Assembly (NCBI RefSeq): GCF_001307155.1
Contig: NZ_CP012830.1
Location: 4,524,501-4,588,500, forward strand
Reading direction: 5' to 3'
Source: Pseudomonas fluorescens
GTDB taxonomy: Bacteria > Pseudomonadota > Gammaproteobacteria > Pseudomonadales > Pseudomonadaceae
DNA length: 64,000 nt
Shown here: positions 18,853-26,681 of the stretch, in pieces
How the letters are laid out: every line of letters begins with the position of its first letter
Numbering within the stretch: position 1 is the stretch's first letter
The notes under the pieces: generated by a model
Database searches by the model: none
What the model was told of the DNA's origin: nothing
Seen by the model: the letters and a program-made list of their open reading frames with translations, nothing else
Translations under genes and position numbers: made by a program

Positions 18853-18882
18853 AAGACCCTGGTCGAAAGACCGGGGTTTTTT
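18853..18882 (+). terminator. terminator of the tRNA cluster
   Basis: The stem GACCCTGGTC/GACCGGGG with a GAAA tetraloop is followed by TTTTTTG. Confidence 0.88.
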
Positions 18883-18924
18883 GTTTCTGAAATTTGGAAT
18901 CCGAATGTTGGCTCCCGCCGTGCG

Positions 18925-19003
18925 TAGGAGCCAAGCTTGCTCCGGGCGGCGATCCGACGATAGCGATTTCAATGACGCCATCGCCGGCAAGCCGTGCTCC
19001 TAC
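18925..19003. repeat. REP-type inverted pair
   Basis: TAGGAGCCAAGCTTGCTCCGGG faces CGCCGGCAAGCCGTGCTCCTA, in the gap between the tRNA terminator and the convergent oxidoreductase gene. Confidence 0.75.
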
Positions 19004-19021
19004 AAGTGTGCTGGCATTCAA

Positions 19022-20305
19022 TCAGAAATCGAACTTGTCTCGCAGGCCGTAATACCAGGCGCCTAGCGCCGCAAACGGTGTGCGCAACAGCTGGCCGCCG
19101 GGGAAAGGGTAGTGCGGCAGGTCGGCAAAGGCATCAAAGCGCTCTGCCTGGCCGCGCAAGGCTTCGGCCAGGACTTTGCCTGCCAGGTGCGTGTAAGTCA
19201 CGCCATGGCCGCTACAGCCCTGGGAGTAATAGATGTTGTCGCCCAGGCGTCCGACCTGCGGCAGGCGCGACAAGGTCAGCAGGAAATTGCCGGTCCAGGC
19301 GTAATCGATCTTCACATCCTCGAGCTGCGGGAAGGCCTTGAGCATCTTCGGTCGAATGATCGCTTCGATGTTCGCCGGATCCCGAGCGCCGTACACCACG
19401 CCGCCACCGAAGATCAGGCGCTTGTCGCCAGAAAGGCGATAGTAGTCGAGCAAGTAGTTACAGTCCTCGACGCAGTAATCCTGTGGCAACAGACTCTTCG
19501 CCAGCTCATCGCCCAAGGGTTCGGTGGTGATCACCTGGGTGCCGCACGGCATTGATTTGGCGGCCAGCTCTGGAACCAGATTGCCCAGGTAGGCATTGCC
19601 GGCGACGATGATGAATTTGGCCCTGACCTTGCCTTGAGGCGTATGCACCACCGGATTGGCGCCACGCTCGATGCGTATGGCGGGTGACTGTTCGTAAATC
19701 GTCCCGCCCAGCGACTCGACGGCCGCGGCTTCACCCAGTGCCAGGTTGAGCGGGTGGATGTGGCCGCCGCTCATGTCGAGCATGCCGCCCACGTATTGAT
19801 CGCAGGCGACGACCTCGCGAATGCGGCGCTTATCCAGGAGTTCCAACTGAGTGTGGCCGTAGCGCTCCCACAGGCGCTTCTGTGACTCCAGATGGCCCAT
19901 CTGCTTGCTGGTGATGGCTGCAAACACACCGCCGTCTTTCAGGTCGCACTGGATCTGGTATCTGGCCACTCGGTCGCGAATGATCTTGCCGCCTTCGAAC
20001 GCCATCTGCCCGAGCATTTGCGCTTGCTTGGGGCCGACGCTACGTTCGATCACATCGATATCGCGGCTGTAGCTGTTAACGATCTGGCCACCGTTGCGGC
20101 CCGAAGCGCCGAAGCCGACTTTGGCTGCCTCCAGGACCGTCACCCGAAACCCGCTCTCCAGTAGAAACAATGCGCTGGACAGGCCGGTATAGCCCGCACC
20201 AATAACGCATATATCGGTTTCTACGTCATCCTGCAGCATTGGGCGCAACGGCGCGGCGTTGGCCGACGCCGCGTAATAGGATTCCGGGTAGGGGGTGTTC
20301 GCCAT
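19022..20305 (-). CDS. FAD-dependent amine oxidoreductase (PuuB/DAO family)
   Basis: This 427-residue protein has the N-terminal dinucleotide motif ICVIGAGYTGLSSALFLLE (about 31-49), ASGRNGGQIVNSYS, and the DAO-fold C-terminus (YYSQGCSGHGVTYTHLAGK). This is the pattern of gamma-glutamylputrescine oxidases (PuuB/PauB) and related amine oxidases, which oxidise polyamine derivatives in the cytoplasm. Pseudomonads carry several paralogues, so the substrate is uncertain. No glutamine-synthetase-like puuA or aminotransferase neighbour is present to support a polyamine role. Confidence 0.82.
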   Translation of the reverse strand: MANTPYPESYYAASANAAPLRPMLQDDVETDICVIGAGYTGLSSALFLLESGFRVTVLEAAKVGFGASGRNGGQIVNSYSRDIDVIERSVGPKQAQMLGQMAFEGGKIIRDRVARYQIQCDLKDGGVFAAITSKQMGHLESQKRLWERYGHTQLELLDKRRIREVVACDQYVGGMLDMSGGHIHPLNLALGEAAAVESLGGTIYEQSPAIRIERGANPVVHTPQGKVRAKFIIVAGNAYLGNLVPELAAKSMPCGTQVITTEPLGDELAKSLLPQDYCVEDCNYLLDYYRLSGDKRLIFGGGVVYGARDPANIEAIIRPKMLKAFPQLEDVKIDYAWTGNFLLTLSRLPQVGRLGDNIYYSQGCSGHGVTYTHLAGKVLAEALRGQAERFDAFADLPHYPFPGGQLLRTPFAALGAWYYGLRDKFDF

Positions 20306-20448
20306 CCTGCAGCCTCTGTTTAATATATTTTACGAGTGCCCCGATCCTACCTGAGTTAAAAATCGACTGCCAGCTACCCGGAATATCTTCTTTGCCGTAC
20401 CAAAATTAAATATTTTGCATATTCATAGGGTTAGGTGAAAAAAAGGTG

Positions 20449-20476
20449 TTGACACCCCTACGGAATTCCGTAGAAT
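20449..20476 (+). promoter_or_regulatory. sigma-70 promoter of tRNA-Val(GAC)
   Basis: A perfect TTGACA (20449-20454), a 16-base spacer containing ACGGAATTCCG, and TAGAAT (20471-20476) lie 14 bases before the tRNA. Confidence 0.8.
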
Positions 20477-20489
20477 GCCGCCTCACAGC

Positions 20490-20566
20490 AGGCACGTAGC
20501 TCAGTTGGTTAGAGCACCACCTTGACATGGTGGGGGTCGTTGGTTCGAGTCCAATCGCGCCTACCA
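20490..20566 (+). tRNA. tRNA-Val (GAC)
   Basis: 77 bases with CCA encoded and anticodon loop TTGACAT. The acceptor AGGCACG against CGCGCCT has one A-C mismatch at pair 5-68. The rest is canonical. It marks the left edge of the accessory region. Confidence 0.95.
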
Positions 20567-20595
20567 AACAAAATCCGCTCTGCTGGGCGGTCTAG

Positions 20596-20626
20596 AAGGG
20601 CTCACCGAAAGGTGGGCCCTTTTTTG
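20596..20626 (+). terminator. terminator after tRNA-Val(GAC)
   Basis: The stem AAGGGCTCACC/GGTGGGCCCTT with a GAAA loop is followed by TTTTTG. Confidence 0.9.
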
Positions 20627-20681
20627 TTGCTTCGCGATAGCGTCGATGGGAAACACGACGGAGAAGTAATAAGGAAATTAC

Positions 20682-20765
20682 GTGCTACGCAAGCTCATCT
20701 TTATTTTGGCCATGTCACAACTGAGTGGCTGCGCCTGGCTTGGGGCCGTTACGAACCCTCCGTAG
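20682..20765 (+). CDS. possible 27-residue lipoprotein or lipoprotein remnant
   Basis: GTG at 20682 follows AAGGAA with 5-base spacing. It opens a frame that begins MLRKLIFILAMSQLSGC, a basic start, a hydrophobic stretch and a lipobox-like LSGC, then stops after ten more residues. This could be an entericidin-sized lipoprotein or a lipoprotein gene cut short by a TAG. I cannot name a family. Confidence 0.35.
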   Translation: MLRKLIFILAMSQLSGCAWLGAVTNPP

Positions 20766-20868
20766 TGCTGACGTCGCGATAAACGACCTTGCCAACTGGA
20801 TGGTTTGACGCGGGTGGGCGGTTATAGGCCGCAGTTTCGTCCGCATCGACAGCAAAGGAATTTCACCC

Positions 20869-21285
20869 ATGCACCCAACTGTTGAAACGGCACTCACTAT
20901 CATCTCGAGCGAGCGCGATGAGAGTGAATACTCTGATTCCTTTGAGGCGGTGCGGGCTGTTGTAGTTGCGCTTGGCGAGGAAGATCTTGCGGACAGGCTT
21001 TTCCTCGACATCCCTGGATCAGTTCCTTTTGAGTTGATTGCCGACTTATTCGATCTGCTTGCCTGGCAAACAGATGACAACGGTGCGGCGATTACTCGCT
21101 CCGTTGAGAACTGGCTGCTTGATGGGCGCGATATCCGCAAAGTGCGCATTGCACTGAATCTAGAGGTCTATCCGTTTCGGCATGCGAATGAGATGTATCG
21201 AGTGCTTTCGGCATTGGGTGAATCAACTCCTGAAGTCGCACATCGTTGTCAGGAGATGATTGCCTCTCGCAAGCAGGTCTCATAG
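20869..21285 (+). CDS. hypothetical acidic protein
   Basis: This 138-residue protein has a good Shine-Dalgarno (AAAGGAA) 8 bases before the ATG. It is acidic, with no signal peptide or membrane segment, and looks helical (repeated ADLFDLLAWQ / ENWLLDGRDIRK blocks). I do not recognise a family. Its size, acidity and accessory location would fit a toxin-immunity protein, but no toxin gene is adjacent. Confidence 0.6.
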   Translation: MHPTVETALTIISSERDESEYSDSFEAVRAVVVALGEEDLADRLFLDIPGSVPFELIADLFDLLAWQTDDNGAAITRSVENWLLDGRDIRKVRIALNLEVYPFRHANEMYRVLSALGESTPEVAHRCQEMIASRKQVS

Positions 21286-21291
21286 GCTCGA

Positions 21292-21447
21292 TTATCGCTT
21301 CGATTGTTCGGTGCATAGGTGCATAGGTGCAGCGGTGTGCTTCCCTGTTCGTGTCAGCTCGACAGCCGTATGGGGTATCCCGTTCTGGGCAGGCTTTCGT
21401 GCCTGTCTGTCGCCGGTCGCCAGTAGTGGCAGCATGATTTTGTTCAC
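21292..21447 (-). CDS. possible short gene in the intron 3' exon
   Basis: A 51-codon frame starts at GTG 21447 with AAAGTCAGG just upstream and contains GDRQARKPAQNGIPH. It lies directly downstream of the group II intron and may be part of a gene that the intron now borders. It contains a threefold GCACCTAT-type repeat. There is no recognised family. Confidence 0.25.
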   Translation of the reverse strand: MNKIMLPLLATGDRQARKPAQNGIPHTAVELTRTGKHTAAPMHLCTEQSKR

Positions 21448-21505
21448 CTGACTTTCTCTCGCCCCACAGGTGTGGCCGGGGCTGACCTCCCAGCGAATCC
21501 CGAGA

Positions 21506-23425
21506 ATCGAGTAGGAGGCGGCTTCACAGCCGCCGTCCTCTCACACCACCGTACGTACGGTTCCGTATACGGCGGTTCAGGTTATGCGGCTAAGCCGGTT
21601 TATCGTATCCAGTATCGAGACCAGCCCGAGTCGATCCCACAGTTTCTTCGGCAGCGCCTGATTCATATGTGGCGCTCCCGAGTTCCACCATGGGCCTCGG
21701 CCATTGAAGGCCGATTTCCACGCCCGCGCCTCATCAAGCCCCAAGCGCATCAGGTTGCGCGCCCTCGTAGAGGGCCGCTTCCATTGACGCCAGGTGACAC
21801 AACGAAGTTTGTGACGCACCCAGCCGTCCAGCTCCTCAAGTGGCCGCTTGCTTTGACTCAGCTTGAAGTAGCCAGCCCAACCACGCAGCACGGGGGTTAT
21901 ATGCTCAATGATGTATCTCATTGAACGGCTCCGTATCCGACGCAGCAGTTCCCTGAGTCGGTCGCGCAAGCGATGCAGGCTCATGCTCGCCACTCTCAGC
22001 TTCGGCTGTTGATGCCAGCTCATCCCATAGCCCAGATAATCACAGACCCAAGGCCGTGCCACGCGGCTCTTTTCCCGATTCAACGTCAGTTTCAGACGCT
22101 GGCTCAGGAAGCGCTCAACGCTGACCATCACTCGTTCGCCCGCACGGCGACTGCGCACATAAATGTTCGCATCGTCGGCATAGCGCACGAAGCGATGGCC
22201 CCGCCGCTCCAGCTCTCGGTCGAGTTCGTTGAGCAGAATGTTCGACAGCAACGGCGAGAGCGGGCCGCCTTGCGGCGTCCCTTCCTGCCGTCGGCTGGCG
22301 ATCCCGCCCGACATCACTCCGGCCTGGAGGTAACGACGGATCAGCGTGAGTACCCGCCGGTCTTCGACATGACGCTGTACATAAGCCATCAACACATCGT
22401 GGTTGACCCGATCAAAGAACTTCTCCAGATCGAGCTCCACGCACCAGCGGTGACCCGCCGCCACATGGGCACGGGCTGTTTCGATTGCTTGGTGGGCGCT
22501 TCTGCCCGGACGAAAGCCGTAGCTGTAGTCCGAGAACAGCGGATCGAAGATCGGCGTGAGCTGTTGCAGCAGTGCCTGTTGGATCAAGCGGTCCACGACG
22601 CCGGGAATGCCCAGCTGCCTTGTGCCGCCTTTGGGTTTGGGGATGTCGACGGCGCGTACACCTTGCGGGTGATACTCGCCGGCCAGCAACCGAGCCTTAA
22701 GGATCGGCCAATACTGTTTCACGTAGCTCGCCAAGTCGTCGACCGTCATGCCATCGGCACCCGGTGCGCCCTTGTTGCTGACCACGCGTTGATACGCACA
22801 CCTAAGGTTGGCCGGTGCAAGCACCCGCGCCATCAGCGTATCCGACTCCGCGTTCGTCCACGTCACGGACGCCGCTGATACCTGTGCACTGTCAGCCGTC
22901 ATCCTCGGATTCTGTCCGGGATTCGGAGTAACAGTCTTCTCTGGGAGAAATTTCTGCATTTCGGTATTCAACGAGACTCTGACGCCTACTGGCGGCATAA
23001 CCTGTTCGGCCCTTGGTGGCATGGTGATTCGCCACTTACTACGGCCTCGGCTGACTTCTGCAGATCCATCCCGTCGCCTCGCGACGCTCGGTAGCACAGT
23101 GGCAAACCTGCAGATCTCCCAGGGTAATTCGCGCGACCTTCCTGCTTATGCCTGTCGGATTTACGTCACAGCGTTCCGTGCAAGTATTGGGCTTTGACGA
23201 TTGAGGCCGTCTTACCCCGCTGCGCCGCCTCTATCCGCTTCCTGTTCGTCAGGCCAGCATTTTGCCTCGGGCTTCCTTCAGATTCGCAGTCGCCCGCGAC
23301 ACCCTTGCCTCTGGCTAACACTTCCCCTTGCCGGGTGTGTAGAGGACTTTCACCTCCAAGTCACCAGCGAGGCCACCACAGCCAAGCTGGTTGCGCTTGC
23401 GCGCAACGCGCCATGCCTGGCGCAC
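21506..23425 (-). mobile_element. group II intron with reverse transcriptase, inserted after a terminator
   Basis: On the minus strand the element starts GTGCGCCAGGCATGGCGCG at 23425, a group II 5' end, and ends CCTCCTACTCGAT at 21506. That is about 1.92 kb. Domain V (21543-21578) folds as ACCGCCGTA/TACGGTGGT with the usual inner helix and bulge; domain VI (about 21507-21542) pairs GGAGG-type arms and holds a candidate bulged branch-point A in CCTACTC. The reverse transcriptase is encoded between. The 5' exon ends in a terminator hairpin with its T-run (TTTTTTGAG), the insertion habit of bacterial class C introns. No interruptions are visible, so it may be active. Confidence 0.85.
21577..22959 (-). 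CDS. ltrA: group II intron reverse transcriptase/maturase
   Basis: This multifunctional intron protein copies and helps splice the intron. From the Met at 22959 it is 460 residues; the frame is open to 23097, and a Met at 22902 is also possible. Reverse transcriptase blocks are intact: NKGAPGADGM, IPKPKGGTRQLGIP, SYGFRPGRSAHQA, ELDLEKFFDRVNHD, GTPQGGPLSPLLSN and the catalytic RYADDANIY. The maturase domain (about WAGYFKLSQSKRPLEELDGWVRHKLR) and a GPWWNSG C-terminus follow. I see no HNH endonuclease domain, which fits the class C type. The stop falls inside domain V. Confidence 0.93.
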   Translation of the reverse strand: MQKFLPEKTVTPNPGQNPRMTADSAQVSAASVTWTNAESDTLMARVLAPANLRCAYQRVVSNKGAPGADGMTVDDLASYVKQYWPILKARLLAGEYHPQGVRAVDIPKPKGGTRQLGIPGVVDRLIQQALLQQLTPIFDPLFSDYSYGFRPGRSAHQAIETARAHVAAGHRWCVELDLEKFFDRVNHDVLMAYVQRHVEDRRVLTLIRRYLQAGVMSGGIASRRQEGTPQGGPLSPLLSNILLNELDRELERRGHRFVRYADDANIYVRSRRAGERVMVSVERFLSQRLKLTLNREKSRVARPWVCDYLGYGMSWHQQPKLRVASMSLHRLRDRLRELLRRIRSRSMRYIIEHITPVLRGWAGYFKLSQSKRPLEELDGWVRHKLRCVTWRQWKRPSTRARNLMRLGLDEARAWKSAFNGRGPWWNSGAPHMNQALPKKLWDRLGLVSILDTINRLSRIT

Positions 23426-23428
23426 CTC

Positions 23429-23452
23429 AAAAAAGCCCGCACATGGCGGGCT
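23429..23452 (-). terminator. minus-strand terminator just upstream of the intron
   Basis: GCCCGC/GCGGGC with loop CATGT (minus strand) is followed by TTTTTT. It lies about 120 bases past the NADAR gene stop and is probably that gene's terminator. The intron begins three bases after the T-run. Confidence 0.85.
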
Positions 23453-23572
23453 TCATATTGCGGCTTGATAGATTCTGGAAGGGTGGAGTAGACCGTGGGT
23501 CTTGCTCCGCGCCGTGTGTGCAGCGCAGAGAACGGAAATGCGGAGCACTTCGACACCCCATTAACGGGCAAA

Positions 23573-24163
23573 TTAGGTTTCGTCGCGGACCTGCATAAGC
23601 GCGAACCCCAGCAGATTCAGGCCTCGCCACAGGTTGGGGTTGCTCGCGTTTTCGTCGTCCTGGGCGAGCCCAATGCCCCAGATGCTATCAACCGGACTTG
23701 CCTCAACTATGATGCGAGAACCGGTCTCCTTGAGGAAAGCGTTCAACTCCGGGTTTTGGGAGAACTTGGCTTGGTTGGCCCGGACGACAATTGCATATCT
23801 GTGTTGCAGCCAATCGTGATCGTTGAACCCGCGCACGTTGCGGCCAAGAGCTTTGGCTGCGTTGGGGGTTGGAGCCTGGAGCACTTGAGCACGAATTTCT
23901 TGATCGCCGAACAAGGCTGCCTTCTCTGCCATCATGAAATGTTCGGCAGTTGGGTAGCGTTGCCCCTCGACAGTGAATTCGGCGTTGAACCACTGGCTAA
24001 AGCACGAAGATGTAATTCCACTTTTACTTCGCTGGTGTCCCCAGAAAAAGGCATATTTCAGCTCCTCTCCAGAATTGAAGCGGGAGCGGAGATCTTCTAG
24101 ATACTTAGAATCGTGCAATGAGGCTTCCTCAGCAATTAGCATTTGACGTGAGAGGTTTACCAC
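23573..24163 (-). CDS. NADAR (YbiA-like) domain protein
   Basis: This 196-residue protein carries a complete NADAR domain: FFWGHQRS, FSQWFNAEF, YPTAEHFMMAEKAALFGD, the acidic-site SPVDSIWGIGL, and NLWRGLNLLGFALMQVR at the end. NADAR proteins act on ADP-ribose-related N-glycosidic bonds; known members remove riboflavin-pathway intermediates or reverse guanine ADP-ribosylation by DarT-type toxins. An N-terminal extension of about 35 residues precedes the domain. The GTG start at 24163 lacks a good Shine-Dalgarno, and a Met at 24142 is possible. No toxin partner is visible next to it. Confidence 0.85.
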   Translation of the reverse strand: MVNLSRQMLIAEEASLHDSKYLEDLRSRFNSGEELKYAFFWGHQRSKSGITSSCFSQWFNAEFTVEGQRYPTAEHFMMAEKAALFGDQEIRAQVLQAPTPNAAKALGRNVRGFNDHDWLQHRYAIVVRANQAKFSQNPELNAFLKETGSRIIVEASPVDSIWGIGLAQDDENASNPNLWRGLNLLGFALMQVRDET

Positions 24164-24224
24164 GATGCATCAAGGTAAATCTCGATTGAAGGGTTTACTT
24201 GCGCTTGGCTGGGTATGACTCACC

Positions 24225-24261
24225 CACATAGGTAACAAAACGGTTCAAGCACATAGGTAAC
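24225..24261. repeat. tandem CACATAGGTAAC motif, possible insertion-sequence end
   Basis: ACATAGGTAAC occurs twice in the same orientation, 26 bases apart, in a gene-free gap of 226 bases. Spaced short repeats of this kind are typical of some IS termini. No transposase is attached; a 30-codon frame at 24301 (MSGLGVGMYLKWRVK...) could be a remnant. Confidence 0.4.
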
Positions 24262-24389
24262 AGTTTTTAACTGGCACTGGTCGATTCCGAGGATCTGACC
24301 ATGTCTGGGCTCGGCGTGGGCATGTATTTGAAGTGGCGCGTTAAGTCGCGACGCATTTCGCGAATAGGCAAAGTGTGTGGCGAGCTGTG

Positions 24390-24779
24390 CTAATCACCAA
24401 GACTTACGACCTTGTCACAGTGGGAGCACTGAATGAATTTTTCCGTGAAGATTTCATGTGGCAATAACGCACGACTAATTAGCAATCCATCCCCTGGTCT
24501 GTAGAAGTGATGCATCGATTTATTACACTCCGGACACCGCACAAAAAACGCGGCAAGGTAGAAGAGGCAGATATTCGCGACTGCAATCGCTGCATAAGTT
24601 TCGAAATAGCCTACTGCCGAGCGGTCAATCAGTAGCCAAATCAAAAATACCGCACCGCTCCAGATTGTAATGTTGAGGAGCATTGTCAGTGTGATGGCTA
24701 AATAACGGCTTTTGAGACTCTTCAATAGGATCATCCATTGATCGTGGAACTGTTGTTTGGTCGATTGTATCGCAATCAC
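24390..24779 (-). CDS. hypothetical membrane protein with a zinc-ribbon-like tail
   Basis: This 129-residue protein has two hydrophobic helices (about 27-50 and 62-80), then two C-x2-C pairs (CPEC and CSHC) about 35 residues apart, a possible zinc ribbon. The start is GTG. Codon use is less GC-rich than in the housekeeping genes, which suggests transfer. There is no recognised family. Confidence 0.55.
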   Translation of the reverse strand: MIAIQSTKQQFHDQWMILLKSLKSRYLAITLTMLLNITIWSGAVFLIWLLIDRSAVGYFETYAAIAVANICLFYLAAFFVRCPECNKSMHHFYRPGDGLLISRALLPHEIFTEKFIQCSHCDKVVSLGD

Positions 24780-24933
24780 GCAGCGTGAAGCCGGGCTGCC
24801 TCAAGGATTCATTGTGGCCCTGCTGCATGGGCAGGCGCACAGCGAGATGATGTGAGCTGCCTGCCAGCCTTTAAATGGTTCAACTTGTAATCCCTGCCAG
24901 CCTGTGCGCTGTACGATGCCGCCTGTGTTATCT

Positions 24934-24968
24934 GCGCCAGTATTTCAAGTACCAGAGTAATGCTATGA
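24934..24968 (+). repeat. imperfect direct repeat, left copy
   Basis: GCGCCAGTATTTCAAGTACC and the bases to ATGAC match a second copy at 25573-25606, in the same orientation and about 640 bases away, on the other side of the GNAT gene. The left copy runs into an ATG that opens MTTKQPDWEAIECAYREM, a gene start that is soon lost. Confidence 0.6.
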
Positions 24969-25005
24969 CAACCAAGCAACCCGACTGGGAGGCGATCGAA
25001 TGCGC

Positions 25006-25527
25006 CTATCGGGAAATGTCGCAGCACATCACAACCATTCCGATCTCGGTCTTGTCGGTGCTAAATGGGATCTCGCCTAGTACTTCGAAGCCGAAGCCCT
25101 CGTAGAAGCGCCTCGCACTGGCGTTGGTTTTTAGTACGTCGAGCCAAATGAAATGCTCTTTACGATCTTTGGCAAGTTGGCGGATGAATTGCAGAAGCTG
25201 TTTCCCGTAGCCTTTGCCTGCTTGGGTCTTGAGGAAGTAAATTTTTTGGAGCTCCGCACCGGCCTTGCCGGTAATAGGCATTGGCTTCGACCAGTTAACC
25301 TTTGAGAACCCTACCGCTCTGTCGTCTTCACCGAGGGCTATGAGCCAACAGTGATGTGTGGGTGCCCCTATCGATTCCTGAAGCGCCAGGACTGAAAAGT
25401 CTTCACTCAAGAAATGCTGCATGCCTGAGGGGCTCCAGATGTCGGAGAAGTGATCCCGATACGTCTCTATGCCGATATCACGAAGTACGTGGATATCTTC
25501 AATGGTCGCCTCTCGAATTTTGATCAC
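25006..25527 (-). CDS. GNAT-family N-acetyltransferase
   Basis: This 173-residue acetyltransferase starts at GTG 25527 behind AAGGAGCGAGACA, much better than the longer frame. The acetyl-CoA loop is KTQAGKGYGKQLLQF, with LQKIYFLK on the preceding strand and the usual NASARRFYEGFGFE near the C-terminus. The substrate is unknown. The gene lies between two imperfect direct repeats and its 3' end overlaps a stray gene start on the other strand, so it looks like an inserted cassette. Confidence 0.85.
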   Translation of the reverse strand: MIKIREATIEDIHVLRDIGIETYRDHFSDIWSPSGMQHFLSEDFSVLALQESIGAPTHHCWLIALGEDDRAVGFSKVNWSKPMPITGKAGAELQKIYFLKTQAGKGYGKQLLQFIRQLAKDRKEHFIWLDVLKTNASARRFYEGFGFEVLGEIPFSTDKTEIGMVVMCCDISR

Positions 25528-25572
25528 TGTCTCGCTCCTTGCATTGAGTTGATCTCGACCAATACCTACAAC

Positions 25573-25606
25573 GCGCCGGTATTTCAAGTATTAGGTAACC
25601 CATGGA
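25573..25606 (+). repeat. imperfect direct repeat, right copy
   Basis: GCGCCGGTATTTCAAGTATT, then AGGTAACCCATGGAC, matches the copy at 24934 at most positions. It lies just upstream of the GNAT gene, so the two copies bracket it. Confidence 0.6.
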
Positions 25607-25759
25607 CGGGCCACGCCCTCCTGCGCTACACCTTCGGGTCAGCATTTATCATTCGTAAATAGCTGAGCTCGAAGCGTTCAAGGGGGTAGCATAAGAGTCG
25701 CAAGCGAGGCGAATACACTGGATTGAACAGAGCCTTAAGACGGTACCGGGGGGGGCAGC

Positions 25760-26482
25760 ATGACCCAGGTTCGGCGTTTCACAATCAACACTGCGGGCCG
25801 CGACTTTGCGGTGGGTGATATTCACGGCCATTTCACCAGGCTTCAGGCAGCACTTGATGCTGTCGGCTTCAACCCCGCAACCGATCGCCTGTTCAGTGTT
25901 GGCGATATGGTCGACCGTGGCCCCGAATCTACCGACGTTGATGTGTGGCTGGCCAAGCCGTGGTTCTTTGCTGTGCAGGGCAATCATGAGCAAATGGCGG
26001 TCGATGCCCATCGGCTCAGTCATAACGGTCGGGCCATTTACATACACATGCTCAACGGCGGTGCCTGGCTGTACGGTCTGTCCAGCGCTGAGCAGGCCTT
26101 CTATGTCGATCTGCTTGCCGAGCTGCCTATCGCAATTGAAGTAATGACGCCTATGGGATCGGTGGGGATCGTGCATGCCGATTGCCCGTTCGATGATTGG
26201 GTGCAAATGCTTGGAGCCCTTGAGCGGGAGCAAGACTCGATGCAGCGTAGTGTTCAAACTATCTGCCAGTGGTCGCGTTCTCGCATTACCAGCGAAAACT
26301 CTACTGGCGTCAGTGGCATCAGGGCCGTGATCGTCGGTCACACGGTGGTCCTTCAGCCTGCGGTGCTGGGCAATGTCTATCACATCGATACTGGCGGCTG
26401 GATGGGCGGCCATTTCACGCTGATTGATCTGGCTACTCTCGAGTGTATGCCGACGGTCAATCCAAAGCTGTTCAGCGGGTGA
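25760..26482 (+). CDS. PPP-family metallophosphatase (PrpA/lambda phosphatase-like)
   Basis: This 240-residue protein shows the three metal-binding motifs of PPP phosphatases in order: GDIHGH (about 19), GDMVDRGP (about 47) and GNHEQM (about 75), with later His ligands in VHADCP and VGHT. Bacterial members of this length dephosphorylate Ser/Thr/Tyr phosphoproteins or small phosphates. There is a run of eight G before the ATG rather than a standard Shine-Dalgarno. It has no obvious operon partner. Confidence 0.88.
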   Translation: MTQVRRFTINTAGRDFAVGDIHGHFTRLQAALDAVGFNPATDRLFSVGDMVDRGPESTDVDVWLAKPWFFAVQGNHEQMAVDAHRLSHNGRAIYIHMLNGGAWLYGLSSAEQAFYVDLLAELPIAIEVMTPMGSVGIVHADCPFDDWVQMLGALEREQDSMQRSVQTICQWSRSRITSENSTGVSGIRAVIVGHTVVLQPAVLGNVYHIDTGGWMGGHFTLIDLATLECMPTVNPKLFSG

Positions 26483-26498
26483 GTGAGTTGCGAGTGGC

Positions 26499-26681
26499 TC
26501 AGGAGGCTGTGTACTCGAGATACAGTCTTTCGAGAGCCTCTTGGTACTTGTCTCCTGTTAAGGACTTTTTCAGGGCTTCCACGACTTCGAGTGCTGAAGC
26601 TGCAGCCAGGGCTTCGTTATCTCCCCGGCTTGCAGCGCGCAGTCGTGCTGCTGCAATGATCGCGTCTTCAGTCGTTTGCAT
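26499..26681 (-). CDS. hypothetical 60-residue protein
   Basis: A short helical, Ala-rich protein (AIIAAARLRAASRGDNEALAAASALEVVEALKKSL). GGGGGCAACACC precedes the ATG. It converges with the phosphatase gene, 16 bases apart. There is no recognised family; the amphipathic single-domain look fits a small regulator or antitoxin-like protein. Confidence 0.45.
   Translation of the reverse strand: MQTTEDAIIAAARLRAASRGDNEALAAASALEVVEALKKSLTGDKYQEALERLYLEYTAS

Noticed and set aside
21310..21332. Threefold GGTGCATA-type repeat near 21.3 kb as a minisatellite
   Set aside because: Only about three short copies, within a possible short frame; too little to call.
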